Shown here piece after piece: positions 7,595-16,189 of a DNA stretch of 64,000 nucleotides. The notes below the pieces were generated by a model. The model ran no database searches, was not told the DNA's origin, and saw only the letters and a list, made by a program, of their open reading frames with translations. The stretch's first letter is position 1, and each line of letters begins with the position of its first letter. Origin of the DNA: Paraburkholderia haematera (GTDB taxonomy: Bacteria > Pseudomonadota > Gammaproteobacteria > Burkholderiales > Burkholderiaceae); assembly GCF_905220975.1 (NCBI RefSeq), contig NZ_CAJNBK010000010.1, forward strand, positions 186,001 to 250,000. Direction: 5' to 3'. The translations under genes were made by a program, and so were the position numbers.

Positions 7595-7926
7595 TCGACA
7601 TGGCTAAACAGCAACAACGCGAAGCTATGGAGATCACGACCTTCAAGCTTGCCAAGGGTCTCACTGTCGAAGAGTTCATCGCGGCCAACGCCGACATCGA
7701 TGAATGGCTACGTCGCCAGCCCGGCTTTCGGTCACGGCGCATCGCCCAAGCGTCCGACGGCTCGATCGTCGACATGTTGATATGGGATTCAGTCGTGAAT
7801 GGTACTGACGCGGCAGAACGGATTATGAACGAGATGCGGCACTCACCCGTCCATGCTGCGATCAATCAACAGTCGGTGGTCTGGAGCATCGCGCAGGTGT
7901 CACGTCGAACAGGGCGAATGTCGTAG
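7591..7926 (+). CDS. Small protein, possible antibiotic-biosynthesis-monooxygenase-like fold
   Basis: 111 residues. It begins within the stop codon of the SDR gene (ATGA overlap), so it belongs to the same operon. TFKLAKGLTVEEFIAANADID, then PGFRSRRIAQASDG, then VVWSIAQV resembles the dimeric alpha/beta barrel of ABM or Dabb-type proteins: a strand, a helix with an FI/AA pattern, a QPGF turn and C-terminal strands. No catalytic residues can be assigned. A second ATG (MAKQQQ) lies four codons in. A role together with the SDR is probable from the overlap. The fold is a moderate-confidence impression. Confidence 0.7.
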   Translation: MIDMAKQQQREAMEITTFKLAKGLTVEEFIAANADIDEWLRRQPGFRSRRIAQASDGSIVDMLIWDSVVNGTDAAERIMNEMRHSPVHAAINQQSVVWSIAQVSRRTGRMS

Positions 7927-8114
7927 ATCCTGCGTGCGTATTCCCGCGCAAGCCGTCGCAGGTTCCGGGAACGTCCGGTTTCGGACTGCCAGTTGGAGCC
8001 GGCGTCGGTCTGCTCAGGGTCGAACAGCGACATTCTGACCGCATCCTTGGTTGCGTGTTTGGTGCGTCCAATTGCCGTCCTTTGCATGGACCATTTGCAC
8101 GTATCTTAGGTTGC

Positions 8115-9150
8115 TTAGGCGGTCATCGGCGCCTTGATCGAATACGGGTTGAAGCGCACAACCTCGTCGCCGATCCACTCATTGAGCTGCGAGAATCGCC
8201 GCTGCAACGGCTCGATTTCGTTACGCCCGAATACCTCGGCGGCCGTGTCGGCCGCGCCAAAGCCCCCTGTATTGCTCGGCACGATCCCCATGAGCTGCGG
8301 GGGGATGCGATGCGCCGCGAGCAAGTCGTCGCGCGTGACATTCTTGATGTTGAAAAACTCGTCTTTCGCCGTGACCTCTGAAACGGGAATGAGCTGGATA
8401 CCGTCTTTTTTGCCGTTCGGCGCGTACATAAACAGATTGCGGAAATTGCCTGGCCCCTTGCTGTTTTTCAACGCGTCGCGCATGTTGTCGACATCGGTTT
8501 GACTCTGCGCCGCATCCGTCATGTACAGGATAAAACCGGCGTGCGAACCGTTCTCGTAATACCGCCGGCGAAACAGCGTCGCCGATTCGTTCAACCATGC
8601 CGCGTGCAGGGCGCCGAGATATTCCGGCAAGCCGTACACCTCCTGGTTAATGTCCGGTTCCATCAAGTGATGCACTGACCCGCCGGCGAACTCGTGCGAC
8701 GCTTGCCACCCGTTGACCTGATAGAAGCGTTGCAGGTCCGTCGCACGGCGCATGTACTTGGCCGGCGCACGTCTGAGCGCGAGCGGCCGGCCCAGGCGGT
8801 TATCCTGCCGCTCCAGGTATCCATTGCCGAACGTGAGGAAGTCGAGCGCCCACTTGTCGAATTCCTCGCGCGTGAGCAACTTGTGCGGAATGAACGTCGC
8901 CGATAGCACGTTGCGTTTGAAGTAGATCGCCGAGCCGTGATGGACGCCGGCGCAAAATGTCTTGGCCAGGCCCGACCATGACACCGGCGGCTCGAACCAA
9001 TTGCCGGCCGACCACGTTTCGACATAATCCAGAATCTCTGGCGCGATCCATCACCGGCACGGCGTCGCAGAAGGTGAAGGCCTCGGCCCTCAGCGGTGTG
9101 GACGGTGCGGCCGGCGGTGCGGCGTGCATGTTGCGGTTTCGCTTGCTCAA
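8115..9150 (-). pseudogene. P2-like phage portal protein (gpQ type), frameshifted
   Basis: The main frame (8115-8984) encodes the bulk of a PBSX/P2-type portal protein: VSWSGLAKTF, then LTFGNGYLERQDN, then SATLFRRRYYENGSHAGFILY, then IPPQLMGIVPSN. The normal N-terminus, MSKRNRNMH through FCDAVPVMDRA, lies in another frame starting from a TTG at 9150. A one-base insertion near 9040-9047 separates them, because EILDYVET continues only after shifting frame. The TTG start overlaps the terminase stop (TTGA), as expected for the P-Q operon of P2-like phages. No other capsid or tail genes follow, so this is a relic. Confidence 0.85.
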
Positions 9151-9465
9151 TTTGAGAACTCCATAAAGCCGGTATTGTTGGCGGTGACGCCCTCGAGCGG
9201 TTCATTGCCGAGCGCGTGCAGACACGCCCATGCAAGGTCCGCGTGTCCTGTTTCCTCGTTACGGCTCGCTTCATAGGTGACTTTCTTTCCGCTCGCCGTC
9301 ATGGTTTTACGAATCGCCATGAACGATTGCGCCAGGTCTGTCCATCCGGCATCGAATTCGAGCCGGCCCTTGCCGATCACCGACAAGCCTTTGAGCACCA
9401 GACGGCCTTTAACCTCCGGCGAATAGTTGAGCGCAATCGCATTGACGCAATTGCGCACGTAAAGC
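9147..9465 (-). pseudogene. P2-like terminase large subunit (gpP type), C-terminal fragment
   Basis: The minus-strand frame reads IALNYSPEVKGRLVLKG, then GKGRLEFDAGWTDLAQSF, then MAIRKTMTASGKKVTYEA, then GHADLAWACLHAL. This is the C-terminal nuclease-side region of the P2 gpP terminase ATPase. The N-terminal ATPase domain is gone; upstream of about 9465 homology ends and opposite-strand integrase sequence begins. It runs straight into the portal relic, preserving P2 gene order. Confidence 0.82.
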
Positions 9466-9488
9466 GGATGGAGCCGCGAGTCGAGCAG

Positions 9489-9855
9489 ACGCGCAAAGGG
9501 CCAAAGAAGCTCGGGCGCAACATCAGTGCAGGGACGGTTAATCGCGTCATCGGCGTGCTCAAAGCCGTTCTGAACGCCGCGGTCGAATGGGAGTGGATCG
9601 ACCGGGCGCCAAAGACGAAAAAGACGAAAGTCGTCTCGTGCCGGATACGCGGGTTGACGCAGGCACGATCTGCGCCATACGTGGGCAAGCTGGCACGTGC
9701 AACGCGGCACGCCTATCCAGGTGCTCAAGAAACTGGGGGGATGGGAAACGATGGAGATGGTGCACCGGTATGCGCACCTGTCGGCCGATCATCTGGCGCA
9801 GTGGGTGCAACCGACGACCGAAGTGCCGGCGAAGCTACACCTGGCCGCACGTTAG
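9489..9855 (+). pseudogene. Tyrosine recombinase (integrase) relic 2
   Basis: Two integrase pieces lie in different frames. The first (9489-9635) reads SAGTVNRVIGVLKAVLNAA and EWEWIDRAPKTK, the core-binding region. The second (9661-9855) reads RHDLRHTWASWHVQRGTP, then QVLKKLGGWETM, then VHRYAHLSADHLA and ends at a normal stop. The second piece contains the active-site tyrosine box. The central catalytic part between them is missing. The tRNA-Arg gene follows, which fits an element that used this tRNA as target. Confidence 0.85.
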
Positions 9856-9886
9856 GTGCAATTCAGGTGCAATTCAGGTGTAATTC
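9854..9886 (+). repeat. Three tandem copies of an 11-nt unit
   Basis: AGGTGCAATTC occurs at 9854-9864 and 9865-9875, and AGGTGTAATTC at 9876-9886, directly after the integrase relic stop and before the tRNA 3' end. Such arrays can be recombinase arm sites, but nothing here proves it. Confidence 0.6.
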
Positions 9887-9931
9887 GGGGGGAGTGGGAG
9901 CGGGTGAATCCGTTGGAACCCTTGTCAGGGT

Positions 9932-10007
9932 TGGTGCGCCCGGCTGGGATCGAACCAGCAACCCCTGCCTTCGGAGGGCAGTACTCTATCCATTGAGCTA
10001 CGGGCGC
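9932..10007 (-). tRNA. tRNA-Arg (anticodon CCG)
   Basis: The minus strand folds into a full cloverleaf. The acceptor stem is GCGCCCG paired with CGGGCGC, the anticodon stem CTGCC/GGCAG encloses loop CTCCGAA (anticodon CCG, reading CGG), and the T arm is GCTGG-TTCGATC-CCAGC. The CCA end is encoded. Its 3' end is the target of at least one integrated element. Confidence 0.97.
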
Positions 10008-10308
10008 TTCAACACGAAAGCGCGGCAACCTGAAGAGGAGCGACGCCAAAGCGAGACCGAAAGGATACCCGGTTTCGGCCAAACCGTCCACCGGACGGCC
10101 TATATGGCGGGATTGGGCACCTCCTGCCCGGCATCCAGACGGCGCCAGTCGCGCCCCGCGATGCGGGTAAACGCCTGCTGAACACCTCGCCCAGCCCCTC
10201 GCCGCCGTCGAAAGCTTGCGTCTATAATCGTCCGTGCCTGAATAAAGTAAAGAAAAAGAAGTTGCCGTCACGCTGTACCGCTCACATACCCACGGAGACG
10301 AGACAAGC
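10008..10308. other. Intergenic region upstream of cytochrome gene
   Basis: About 300 bases. A perfect TATAAT lies on the plus strand at about 10223-10228, and GGAGACGAGACAAGC precedes the cytochrome ATG, so this holds the cytochrome promoter. No gene is seen. Confidence 0.5.
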
Positions 10309-11208
10309 ATGAGCGAAGCACCACACGGAGCCCCAATCAAAACCCCCGGGCAGCTCATTGCCGCGATCATTGCCAGTTTTGCGGTACCGATCGCCATCAT
10401 CGTTTTGCTAGTGATCTACGTCGATAACTCGACGCGCACCGGCGCCGGCACTGACAGTCTTTCCGAAGCCGAGGTTAGCGCGCGCATCAAGCCGCTCGCA
10501 CAAGTGGACATTCGCGACGCCAATGCGCCACGCGTCTTCAAGACCGGCGAAGAGGTCTACAAGGCCGTTTGCTCCGCGTGTCACGCCTCCGGTGCCGCGG
10601 GCGCGCCGAAATTCACCAACACTGCCGACTGGGCACCGCGCATTGCGCAGGGCTTCGACACGCTGTTGCACACGGCGCTCGCCGGCAAGGGCGCGATGCC
10701 CCCGCGCGGCGGCACCAGCCCGGATGACTACAGCGACTTCGAAATCGCCCGCGCGGTGACTTACATGGCGAACAATTCCGGTGCGAGCTTCCCTGAACCG
10801 GCGCAACCGGCAGCGGGTGCGGCGGCCGCCGCTTCGGGCGCTGCCGCCGCGGCGCCTGCGGGTGCTTCGGACACCGGGGCCGCACAAGCCGCTGCCGCGA
10901 TGGCGGCCATGGCCAGCGTGCCGCAAGCCGCTGCACCGGCGGCAGGCGGAACGCAAAGCGCGGACGCCTCGCAAGCCGGCAAGGCGCTGTATCAGCAGGT
11001 TTGCCAGGCGTGTCACGCGGCCGGCGTGCTGAACGCGCCGAAGTTCGGCGACAAGGAGGCATGGGCGGCGCGCATGAAAGACCCGATCGACACGGTCTAC
11101 AACTACGCGCTGCACGGCAAGGGCGCGATGCCGCCCAAAGGCGGTTCGACCGCTTCCGATGCGGACGTCAAGGCCGCCGTCGATTACATGATTAGCGCGG
11201 CGAAGTAA
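10309..11208 (+). CDS. Membrane-anchored dihaem cytochrome c (cytochrome c5-like)
   Basis: 299 residues. One N-terminal membrane helix (about 17-38) is followed by two cytochrome c domains with haem motifs CSACH (88-92) and CQACH (232-236). Each has a distal Met in GKGAMPP. The domains are joined by an Ala/Pro/Gly-rich linker of roughly 70 residues (about 165-235), typical of flexible periplasmic tethers. The two halves are clear duplicates. It probably shuttles electrons in the periplasm between the bc1 complex and a terminal oxidase. It is monocistronic. A convergent NTF2-like gene follows with a terminator between. Confidence 0.93.
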   Translation: MSEAPHGAPIKTPGQLIAAIIASFAVPIAIIVLLVIYVDNSTRTGAGTDSLSEAEVSARIKPLAQVDIRDANAPRVFKTGEEVYKAVCSACHASGAAGAPKFTNTADWAPRIAQGFDTLLHTALAGKGAMPPRGGTSPDDYSDFEIARAVTYMANNSGASFPEPAQPAAGAAAAASGAAAAAPAGASDTGAAQAAAAMAAMASVPQAAAPAAGGTQSADASQAGKALYQQVCQACHAAGVLNAPKFGDKEAWAARMKDPIDTVYNYALHGKGAMPPKGGSTASDADVKAAVDYMISAAK

Positions 11209-11243
11209 GGCGCTTGCGAGTCCGCTTCCAGCGGTCGCCGCAA

Positions 11244-11282
11244 AACAAAAAATCCCTGCCCCGTGGCGACACGGACAGGGAC
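11244..11282 (-). terminator. Rho-independent terminator of the NTF2-like gene
   Basis: On the minus strand a GTCCCTGTCCGTG...CACGGGGCAGGGA stem with one unpaired base is followed by TTTTTTG. Confidence 0.8.
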
Positions 11283-11315
11283 TATTCATATGTCAGCGCG
11301 CGACGCACCGTCAGG

Positions 11316-11894
11316 TCAGGTGCCTTCCGACACAACCGCAGCACGGCTGAACGCCCCGACAAATGCCAACGCCGGCGTACTGCGCGCGAGCGACGTGAAA
11401 TGCGCGTGCAAGTCGGCGGGTACGAGCCACGGATAGCTCAAGCCATCTTGCAACGCTTCAAGCAAGGCGCCGTCGGCATCGGGCACGACGTCCATGCGCT
11501 CGATGTGGATATGAAACTCCGTAACGGCCGCCGTCGCGTCGAAACTCCACCGATACACGCCGTGGCCGACGCGCAATGCGCCGGTTGCCCGTTCGCGCAT
11601 CACCACCAGCCAGGGCAACGCGTCGATCGTGCCGTCATCCACCGTCAGCGAATCGCACACGTAGTAGGTGCGGCACTGCGTGTACTGGGCGCCAAAATCG
11701 GTGACGAGCGTTTTCGCGATTGCGTCGGCGCCGACCGTGCGCGCCGGAAACGCGATATTCGACGTAGCGAGCGAAATGGTGAGAACCGCGTCCGGTGAAA
11801 AGGCTTCAGCGATGCGGTTAGCACGCGTGTTGTCTTTCGCGTCGATGTAAGTTTCGAGCGCGCGGCGATAAGGGGCGAGCGGCGGCGTTGGCAT
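11316..11894 (-). CDS. NTF2/SnoaL-like domain protein
   Basis: 192 residues from the ATG at 11894 (MPTPPLAPYRRALETYIDA). The helix-rich N-terminus leads to FSPDAVLTISL, then a curved sheet including WLVVMRERATGALRVGHGVYRWSF and EFHIHIERMDVV. This is the cone-shaped SnoaL/NTF2 fold, used both for small-molecule enzymes and as a non-catalytic scaffold. No catalytic Asp/His set is evident. It is a single gene convergent with the cytochrome, with its own terminator. The much longer frame upstream to 12248 has unlikely composition. Confidence 0.75.
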   Translation of the reverse strand: MPTPPLAPYRRALETYIDAKDNTRANRIAEAFSPDAVLTISLATSNIAFPARTVGADAIAKTLVTDFGAQYTQCRTYYVCDSLTVDDGTIDALPWLVVMRERATGALRVGHGVYRWSFDATAAVTEFHIHIERMDVVPDADGALLEALQDGLSYPWLVPADLHAHFTSLARSTPALAFVGAFSRAAVVSEGT

Positions 11895-12121
11895 GCGAGC
11901 GGTCTCCGAGTAGCGCCCGGATTGAAGTCTAACTAACGGGCCGCGCCACTGTAGCGCGCGTTCACAAAAAAACCGCCGATGCACCTGCCATGCGCGGGGT
12001 TTTGCGGACAAGTGGGCGAATGCAAACGAACTTGCGGTTGCCGGCGCGCGGCGTCTCGCACCCGTCGCGCGATTGCGATCTAGCGAACGCAACGCGCATG
12101 CGCTCGCACCCTCGCCAACGC

Positions 12122-14212
12122 TCAAGGCTTCTGCAGCAGTGCCTTCAAACTCGCGAGCCGGTCTTTCGGCGACATCGGCGCCTCCTCGGGCGTCGGCGGC
12201 GGAGCGTCGTCGAGCAGCATCTCGGGGATGAAGCGCGACGGCTCGCACACCACGGTTTCACGCGCGCGTTTTCGCTTTTTGCACCAGTTCAGATGCAGGC
12301 TGCGCTGCGCCCGCGTGATCGCGACATACATCAGACGCCGCTCTTCCTCGATGCGCGAGTCGTCGATCGGCTCGTCGTCGGGGCCGCCACGGTGCGGCAT
12401 GATGCCTTCTTCCACGCCCACCAGAAACACGTGCGGATACTCCAGCCCTTTCGACGCATGCACCGTCGAGAGCCGCACCGCATCCGGATCTTCTTCGCGG
12501 CCTTCGAGCATCGACATCAGCGCCACGGTCTGGATCAGACCAAGCAGATTCTTGCCGGTGTCGCCGAGCCCATCAGCGGTGTCGTAGCCGGTTGCTTCGC
12601 TTTTTTCCGAACCCTCGGGCTCAGCTTTGGTGCCCTTGCGCTTCAACCATTCCATGAACTCGAGCACGTTCTGCCACTTGGACTGCGCCTGACGTTCGTC
12701 GAACGCGTCGTACAGATAGGCTTCGTAGTGGATCGCGTCCATCAGTTCGTCGAGCAGCGGCCCGGCGGCATCTTTCTCGGCGCGGTCGGTGAGACGCTGC
12801 ATGAAGTCGCAGAACACGCGCATCGGTTCGATCTGACGCGGCGACAAGCGTGCCTCGATGCCGCCCATGTACACCGCTTCGAATAGCGACACCTTCGCCT
12901 GGCCCGCAAAGGAACCGAGCGCTTCGAGCGTTGTATTGCCGACGCCGCGGCGCGGCGTGGTGATCGCGCGGATGAACGCGGGGTCGTCGTTCGCGTTGGC
13001 GATCAGGCGCAGATACGCGCAGATATCCTTGATCTCGGCTTTGTCGAAGAACGACTGGCCGCCCGACAGCACGTACGGAATCCGCTCACGACGCAGCACC
13101 TGTTCGAAGATGCGCGCCTGAAAATTGCCGCGATACAGGATTGCATAGTCGCGGAAGTTCGCGCGCCGCTCGAACTTGTGCGCGGACAGGCGGAACACCA
13201 CCGATTCGGCTTCGTGCTCTTCGTCGTTGCAAGGCGTGACGGTGATCGTGTCGCCCATGCCGTGTTCGGACCACAGCTTCTTTTCGAACAGCTTCGGGTT
13301 GTTCGCGATCACGTTGTTCGCGGCCGTGAGGATGCGCACCGTGGAACGGTAGTTCTGTTCAAGCTTGATCAGATGCAGCTTCGGAAAATCCTTGCTGAGC
13401 TGCCCGAGATTTTCGAGCGTCGCGCCGCGCCAGCCGTAGATGGCCTGATCGTCGTCGCCAACCGCCGTGAACGCCGCGCGCTTGCCGGCCAACAGTTTCA
13501 CCAGTTCGTACTGGCACGCGTTGGTGTCCTGATACTCGTCGATCAGCAGATAGCGCAGCTTGTTCTGCCAGCGGTCGCGCACCTGCTCGTTCTTCTCGAA
13601 GAGTTCGGCGGGCAGACGGATCAGGTCGTCGAAATCGACCGCCTGATACGCATGCAGCGTCGCCACGTAATTCCGATAGACGATCGCAGCCTGATGTTCG
13701 TCCTCGTTCGCGGCAATCGCGATCGCCTGCTCGGGCATGATCATGCCGTTCTTCCACAGCGAGATGATCGACTGGATCTTGCGAATGAAGCCCTTGTCCG
13801 TCGAGCCGACCTGCTCCTGGATCATGCCGAAGCAGTCGTCTGAATCCATGATCGAGAACTGCGGCTTCAAACCAACGTGTTCCGCTTCCTGCCGCAGAAT
13901 CTGCACGCCGAGCGAGTGGAAGGTGCAGACCGTCAACTGGTTGACGGGCACTTTGCGGCCTTCCTTGCCGGGCGTGGTCAGCGTCTTGCCTTCGAGCAGC
14001 TTGCCCACGCGCTCGCGCATTTCCAAGGCGGCCTTGTTCGTGAACGTGACGGCGGCGATGTGGCGCGGCTCGAAGCCTTTGGCCTCGATCAGGTGCGCGA
14101 TTTTCTGCGTGATCACGCGCGTCTTGCCGCTGCCTGCGCCGGCGAGCACGAGACACGGACCGTCAAGATAACGGACCGCTTCATTTTGAGCGGGGTTCAG
14201 GCCTGCGGACAT
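12122..14212 (-). CDS. rep: ATP-dependent DNA helicase Rep (UvrD/PcrA superfamily 1A)
   Basis: 696 residues from the ATG at 14212 (MSAGLNPAQNEAVRYLDG). Motifs in order are Walker A GAGSGKT (25-31), VTFTNKAALEMRERV, the DEYQDTN Walker B box, VGDDDQAIYGWRG, QNYRST, LSTVHASKGLEYPHVFL and EEERRLMYVAITRA. The N-terminus and length match Rep better than UvrD. Rep is a 3'-5' helicase that clears proteins ahead of replication forks and helps restart. Residues upstream of 14212 in the open frame are not conserved. The gene is divergent from the Gfo/Idh/MocA gene. Confidence 0.95.
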   Translation of the reverse strand: MSAGLNPAQNEAVRYLDGPCLVLAGAGSGKTRVITQKIAHLIEAKGFEPRHIAAVTFTNKAALEMRERVGKLLEGKTLTTPGKEGRKVPVNQLTVCTFHSLGVQILRQEAEHVGLKPQFSIMDSDDCFGMIQEQVGSTDKGFIRKIQSIISLWKNGMIMPEQAIAIAANEDEHQAAIVYRNYVATLHAYQAVDFDDLIRLPAELFEKNEQVRDRWQNKLRYLLIDEYQDTNACQYELVKLLAGKRAAFTAVGDDDQAIYGWRGATLENLGQLSKDFPKLHLIKLEQNYRSTVRILTAANNVIANNPKLFEKKLWSEHGMGDTITVTPCNDEEHEAESVVFRLSAHKFERRANFRDYAILYRGNFQARIFEQVLRRERIPYVLSGGQSFFDKAEIKDICAYLRLIANANDDPAFIRAITTPRRGVGNTTLEALGSFAGQAKVSLFEAVYMGGIEARLSPRQIEPMRVFCDFMQRLTDRAEKDAAGPLLDELMDAIHYEAYLYDAFDERQAQSKWQNVLEFMEWLKRKGTKAEPEGSEKSEATGYDTADGLGDTGKNLLGLIQTVALMSMLEGREEDPDAVRLSTVHASKGLEYPHVFLVGVEEGIMPHRGGPDDEPIDDSRIEEERRLMYVAITRAQRSLHLNWCKKRKRARETVVCEPSRFIPEMLLDDAPPPTPEEAPMSPKDRLASLKALLQKP

Positions 14213-14495
14213 CGTCTGTGGATGGGTAATGCGGTTGAGGGCGCCTGGTTGCGGAATCGCGAGACCGAAGGCCCGGGGGCATGCTGCGCGGGGGCGGCGG
14301 CTGGAACAGCGCCGCGTGTGCTGCGGGTTCCGGCTCGCTACGCTTTCGCGCGAGAGGAGCGATGTTAACACGGATGGCGCAGACAACCGTCCTCGACAAC
14401 GCTGACAGTCCGCCTTCGGGACATGCCACAATTACGCCGTTGCGCGCCGTCGCCGCGGTGGCAAAGCGGCGCGCCGTTTTTGCAGGAAGACACGC

Positions 14496-15545
14496 ATGTC
14501 CGCATCGCTGAAGATTGGATTGATGGGTTACGGTTTTGCTGGCGCGACCTTTCATGCGCCGGTGATCGAGCACTGCGGGCGCGCGAACATCGCGGCCATC
14601 GCGACGAGCCAGCCCGAGCACGCGCTGGCCGATTACCCGCATGCAAAGGTAGTGACCGATCTCGACGCCCTCCTGGCGCTCGAAGAAATCGACTGCGTCG
14701 TGATCGCGACGCCCAATGACACGCACTTCGACCTGGCGCGCCGCACGCTGGAGGCGGGCAAGCACGTGGTGGTCGACAAGCCGGTCACGCTGACCGCCGC
14801 CGACGCCCACACGCTCGCCAACATCGCGCTCGCCCGGGGCAAGCTGTTCGTGCCCTTTCACAACCGCCGCTGGGACGGTGATTTTCTGACCGTGCGGGAT
14901 CTGCTTGCCGGCAGAGAGCTGGGGCGCATCACGCAATACGAATCGCATTTCGACCGCTTCCGGCCGGAGGTTCGGCAGCGCTGGCGCGAGGAAGCTTCGC
15001 GCGGCGGCGGTTTGCTATTCGATCTCGGACCGCACCTGATCGATCAGGCGTTGGCGTTGTTCGGCGCCCCGCAGACCGTGTCCGCGACGGTTCGGACGCA
15101 TCGCGACCAGGCCAGCGCACCGGACTACGTGCATATTCAACTGGGATACGGCGAGTTCGAAGTGGTGTTGCATGCAAGCGCGTTGACGGCGCTGGTCGCG
15201 CCGAGGTTTGCGATTCACGGCACGCAGGGGAGCTATGTGAAATGCGGGCTAGATACCCAGGAAGACCAGTTGAAAGCGGGCTTGCGGCCCGGCGACGAAG
15301 GGTTCGGCGCCGGCAATGCGGCAGGCGTGTTGCGCGTCCTCGAAGGCGATCAGGAAGTGGAGCGGGAGGTGCCTACGCGCAACGGCGAATATGTCGGCTT
15401 CTATATTGCTCTGGCGGATGCCATTCAGAACGGCGTGAAATTTCCTGTCAACGCCCAGGATGCGGTCGACGTGATGACAATTATCGAGCTTGCCGCCCGG
15501 AGTTCGGAAGAAGGTGCGCGGCTGCCGTTCGAGCGTATTCGCTGA
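14496..15545 (+). CDS. Gfo/Idh/MocA-family NAD(P)-dependent oxidoreductase
   Basis: 349 residues. An N-terminal Rossmann domain carries GYGFAG (11-16), and the family's VVDKPVTLTAADA (an EKP-like lysine) lies near residue 90. A C-terminal alpha/beta domain follows, with GGGLLFDLGPHLIDQAL, the usual conserved His/Asp region. These enzymes oxidise or reduce sugars, inositols or related polyols; the closest general type by motif is the YdgJ/YvaA-like subgroup. GGAAGACACGC gives a fair ribosome-binding site. It stands alone, so no pathway can be named. Confidence 0.93.
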   Translation: MSASLKIGLMGYGFAGATFHAPVIEHCGRANIAAIATSQPEHALADYPHAKVVTDLDALLALEEIDCVVIATPNDTHFDLARRTLEAGKHVVVDKPVTLTAADAHTLANIALARGKLFVPFHNRRWDGDFLTVRDLLAGRELGRITQYESHFDRFRPEVRQRWREEASRGGGLLFDLGPHLIDQALALFGAPQTVSATVRTHRDQASAPDYVHIQLGYGEFEVVLHASALTALVAPRFAIHGTQGSYVKCGLDTQEDQLKAGLRPGDEGFGAGNAAGVLRVLEGDQEVEREVPTRNGEYVGFYIALADAIQNGVKFPVNAQDAVDVMTIIELAARSSEEGARLPFERIR

Positions 15546-15581
15546 CTGACTGTTTGCCTAAGAGGCGCTTTCTGGCTATCT

Positions 15582-15610
15582 GGCGGCGGCATGCGAACCA
15601 TGCCGCCGCC
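15582..15610 (+). terminator. Hairpin downstream of Gfo/Idh/MocA gene
   Basis: A perfect 12-bp stem (GGCGGCGGCATG / CATGCCGCCGCC) with a 5-nt loop begins 37 nt after the stop codon. It has no T-run, so it may act as a 3' stabiliser rather than a classic terminator. Confidence 0.5.
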
Positions 15611-15745
15611 AAAGGCAAAAAGCCTGACAACGCCGAAAGGAACATAACGTTACAAATAACCCCGCCTTCCCGGTCAGCGCGAATCCCTGACAATCCGTTG
15701 CTACCCCAGTAGCACCACACAACGACAACGACTTCCGGAGAGTCC

Positions 15746-16099
15746 ATGCCCCGTATCGTCCGCGCACTAGCAGCATGCGCATTGCTCAGTTCCCTTGCCG
15801 CCTGCGTGGTGGCTCCCCAGCAACCCGCGCCGGCGCCGCGCCCTAACCCGCAGCAGATCGCGGATCAGCGCTTCAACCAGGTGAACGGCCGTATCGACAA
15901 CCTGAGCCGCCGCATCGACGCTCGCGTTAACCAAGGCTACTACCCGCCTCCGCAAGGCGGCGCGCTGCACCATCGCCTCGACGTGATCCGTCAGGAAGCT
16001 CACGATATGGCGGCGCAACACGGCGGCGGCCTGTCCGGCGACGAGCAGCGCGTACTGAACCAGGAACTGGACAACGCGGCGCACGCTATCGGAGAGTAA
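15746..16099 (+). CDS. Small outer-membrane-type lipoprotein
   Basis: 117 residues. A signal peptide ends in the lipobox LAAC with the modified cysteine at position 20; the following residues (VVAPQQPAPAPRPNP) do not form an inner-membrane retention signal. The mature part is helical and charged (QQIADQRFNQVNGRIDNLSRRID, a likely coiled coil), then YYPPPQGG, then a second helical region. No known enzymatic domain is evident. An AGAGTC element lies before the ATG. A strong terminator follows, so it is monocistronic. Confidence 0.85.
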   Translation: MPRIVRALAACALLSSLAACVVAPQQPAPAPRPNPQQIADQRFNQVNGRIDNLSRRIDARVNQGYYPPPQGGALHHRLDVIRQEAHDMAAQHGGGLSGDEQRVLNQELDNAAHAIGE

Positions 16100-16122
16100 G
16101 CTTCATCGGCTGGGTAGGTGTG

Positions 16123-16158
16123 GGGGCGGCGAGCAGTTAGCGCCGCCCCTTCCTTATT
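16123..16158 (+). terminator. Rho-independent terminator of the lipoprotein gene
   Basis: GGGGCGGCG (16123-16131), a 9-nt loop, CGCCGCCCC (16141-16149), then TTCCTTATT. Confidence 0.8.
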
Positions 16159-16189
16159 ACGTAGTGCCCGTTCAACGCATCTCGGGCAT

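Noticed and set aside
7866..8087. Minus-strand ORF of 73 codons between the SDR operon and the phage portal relic
   Set aside because: Readable but unsupported; could be a phage remnant, and overlaps the end of the coupled small protein gene.
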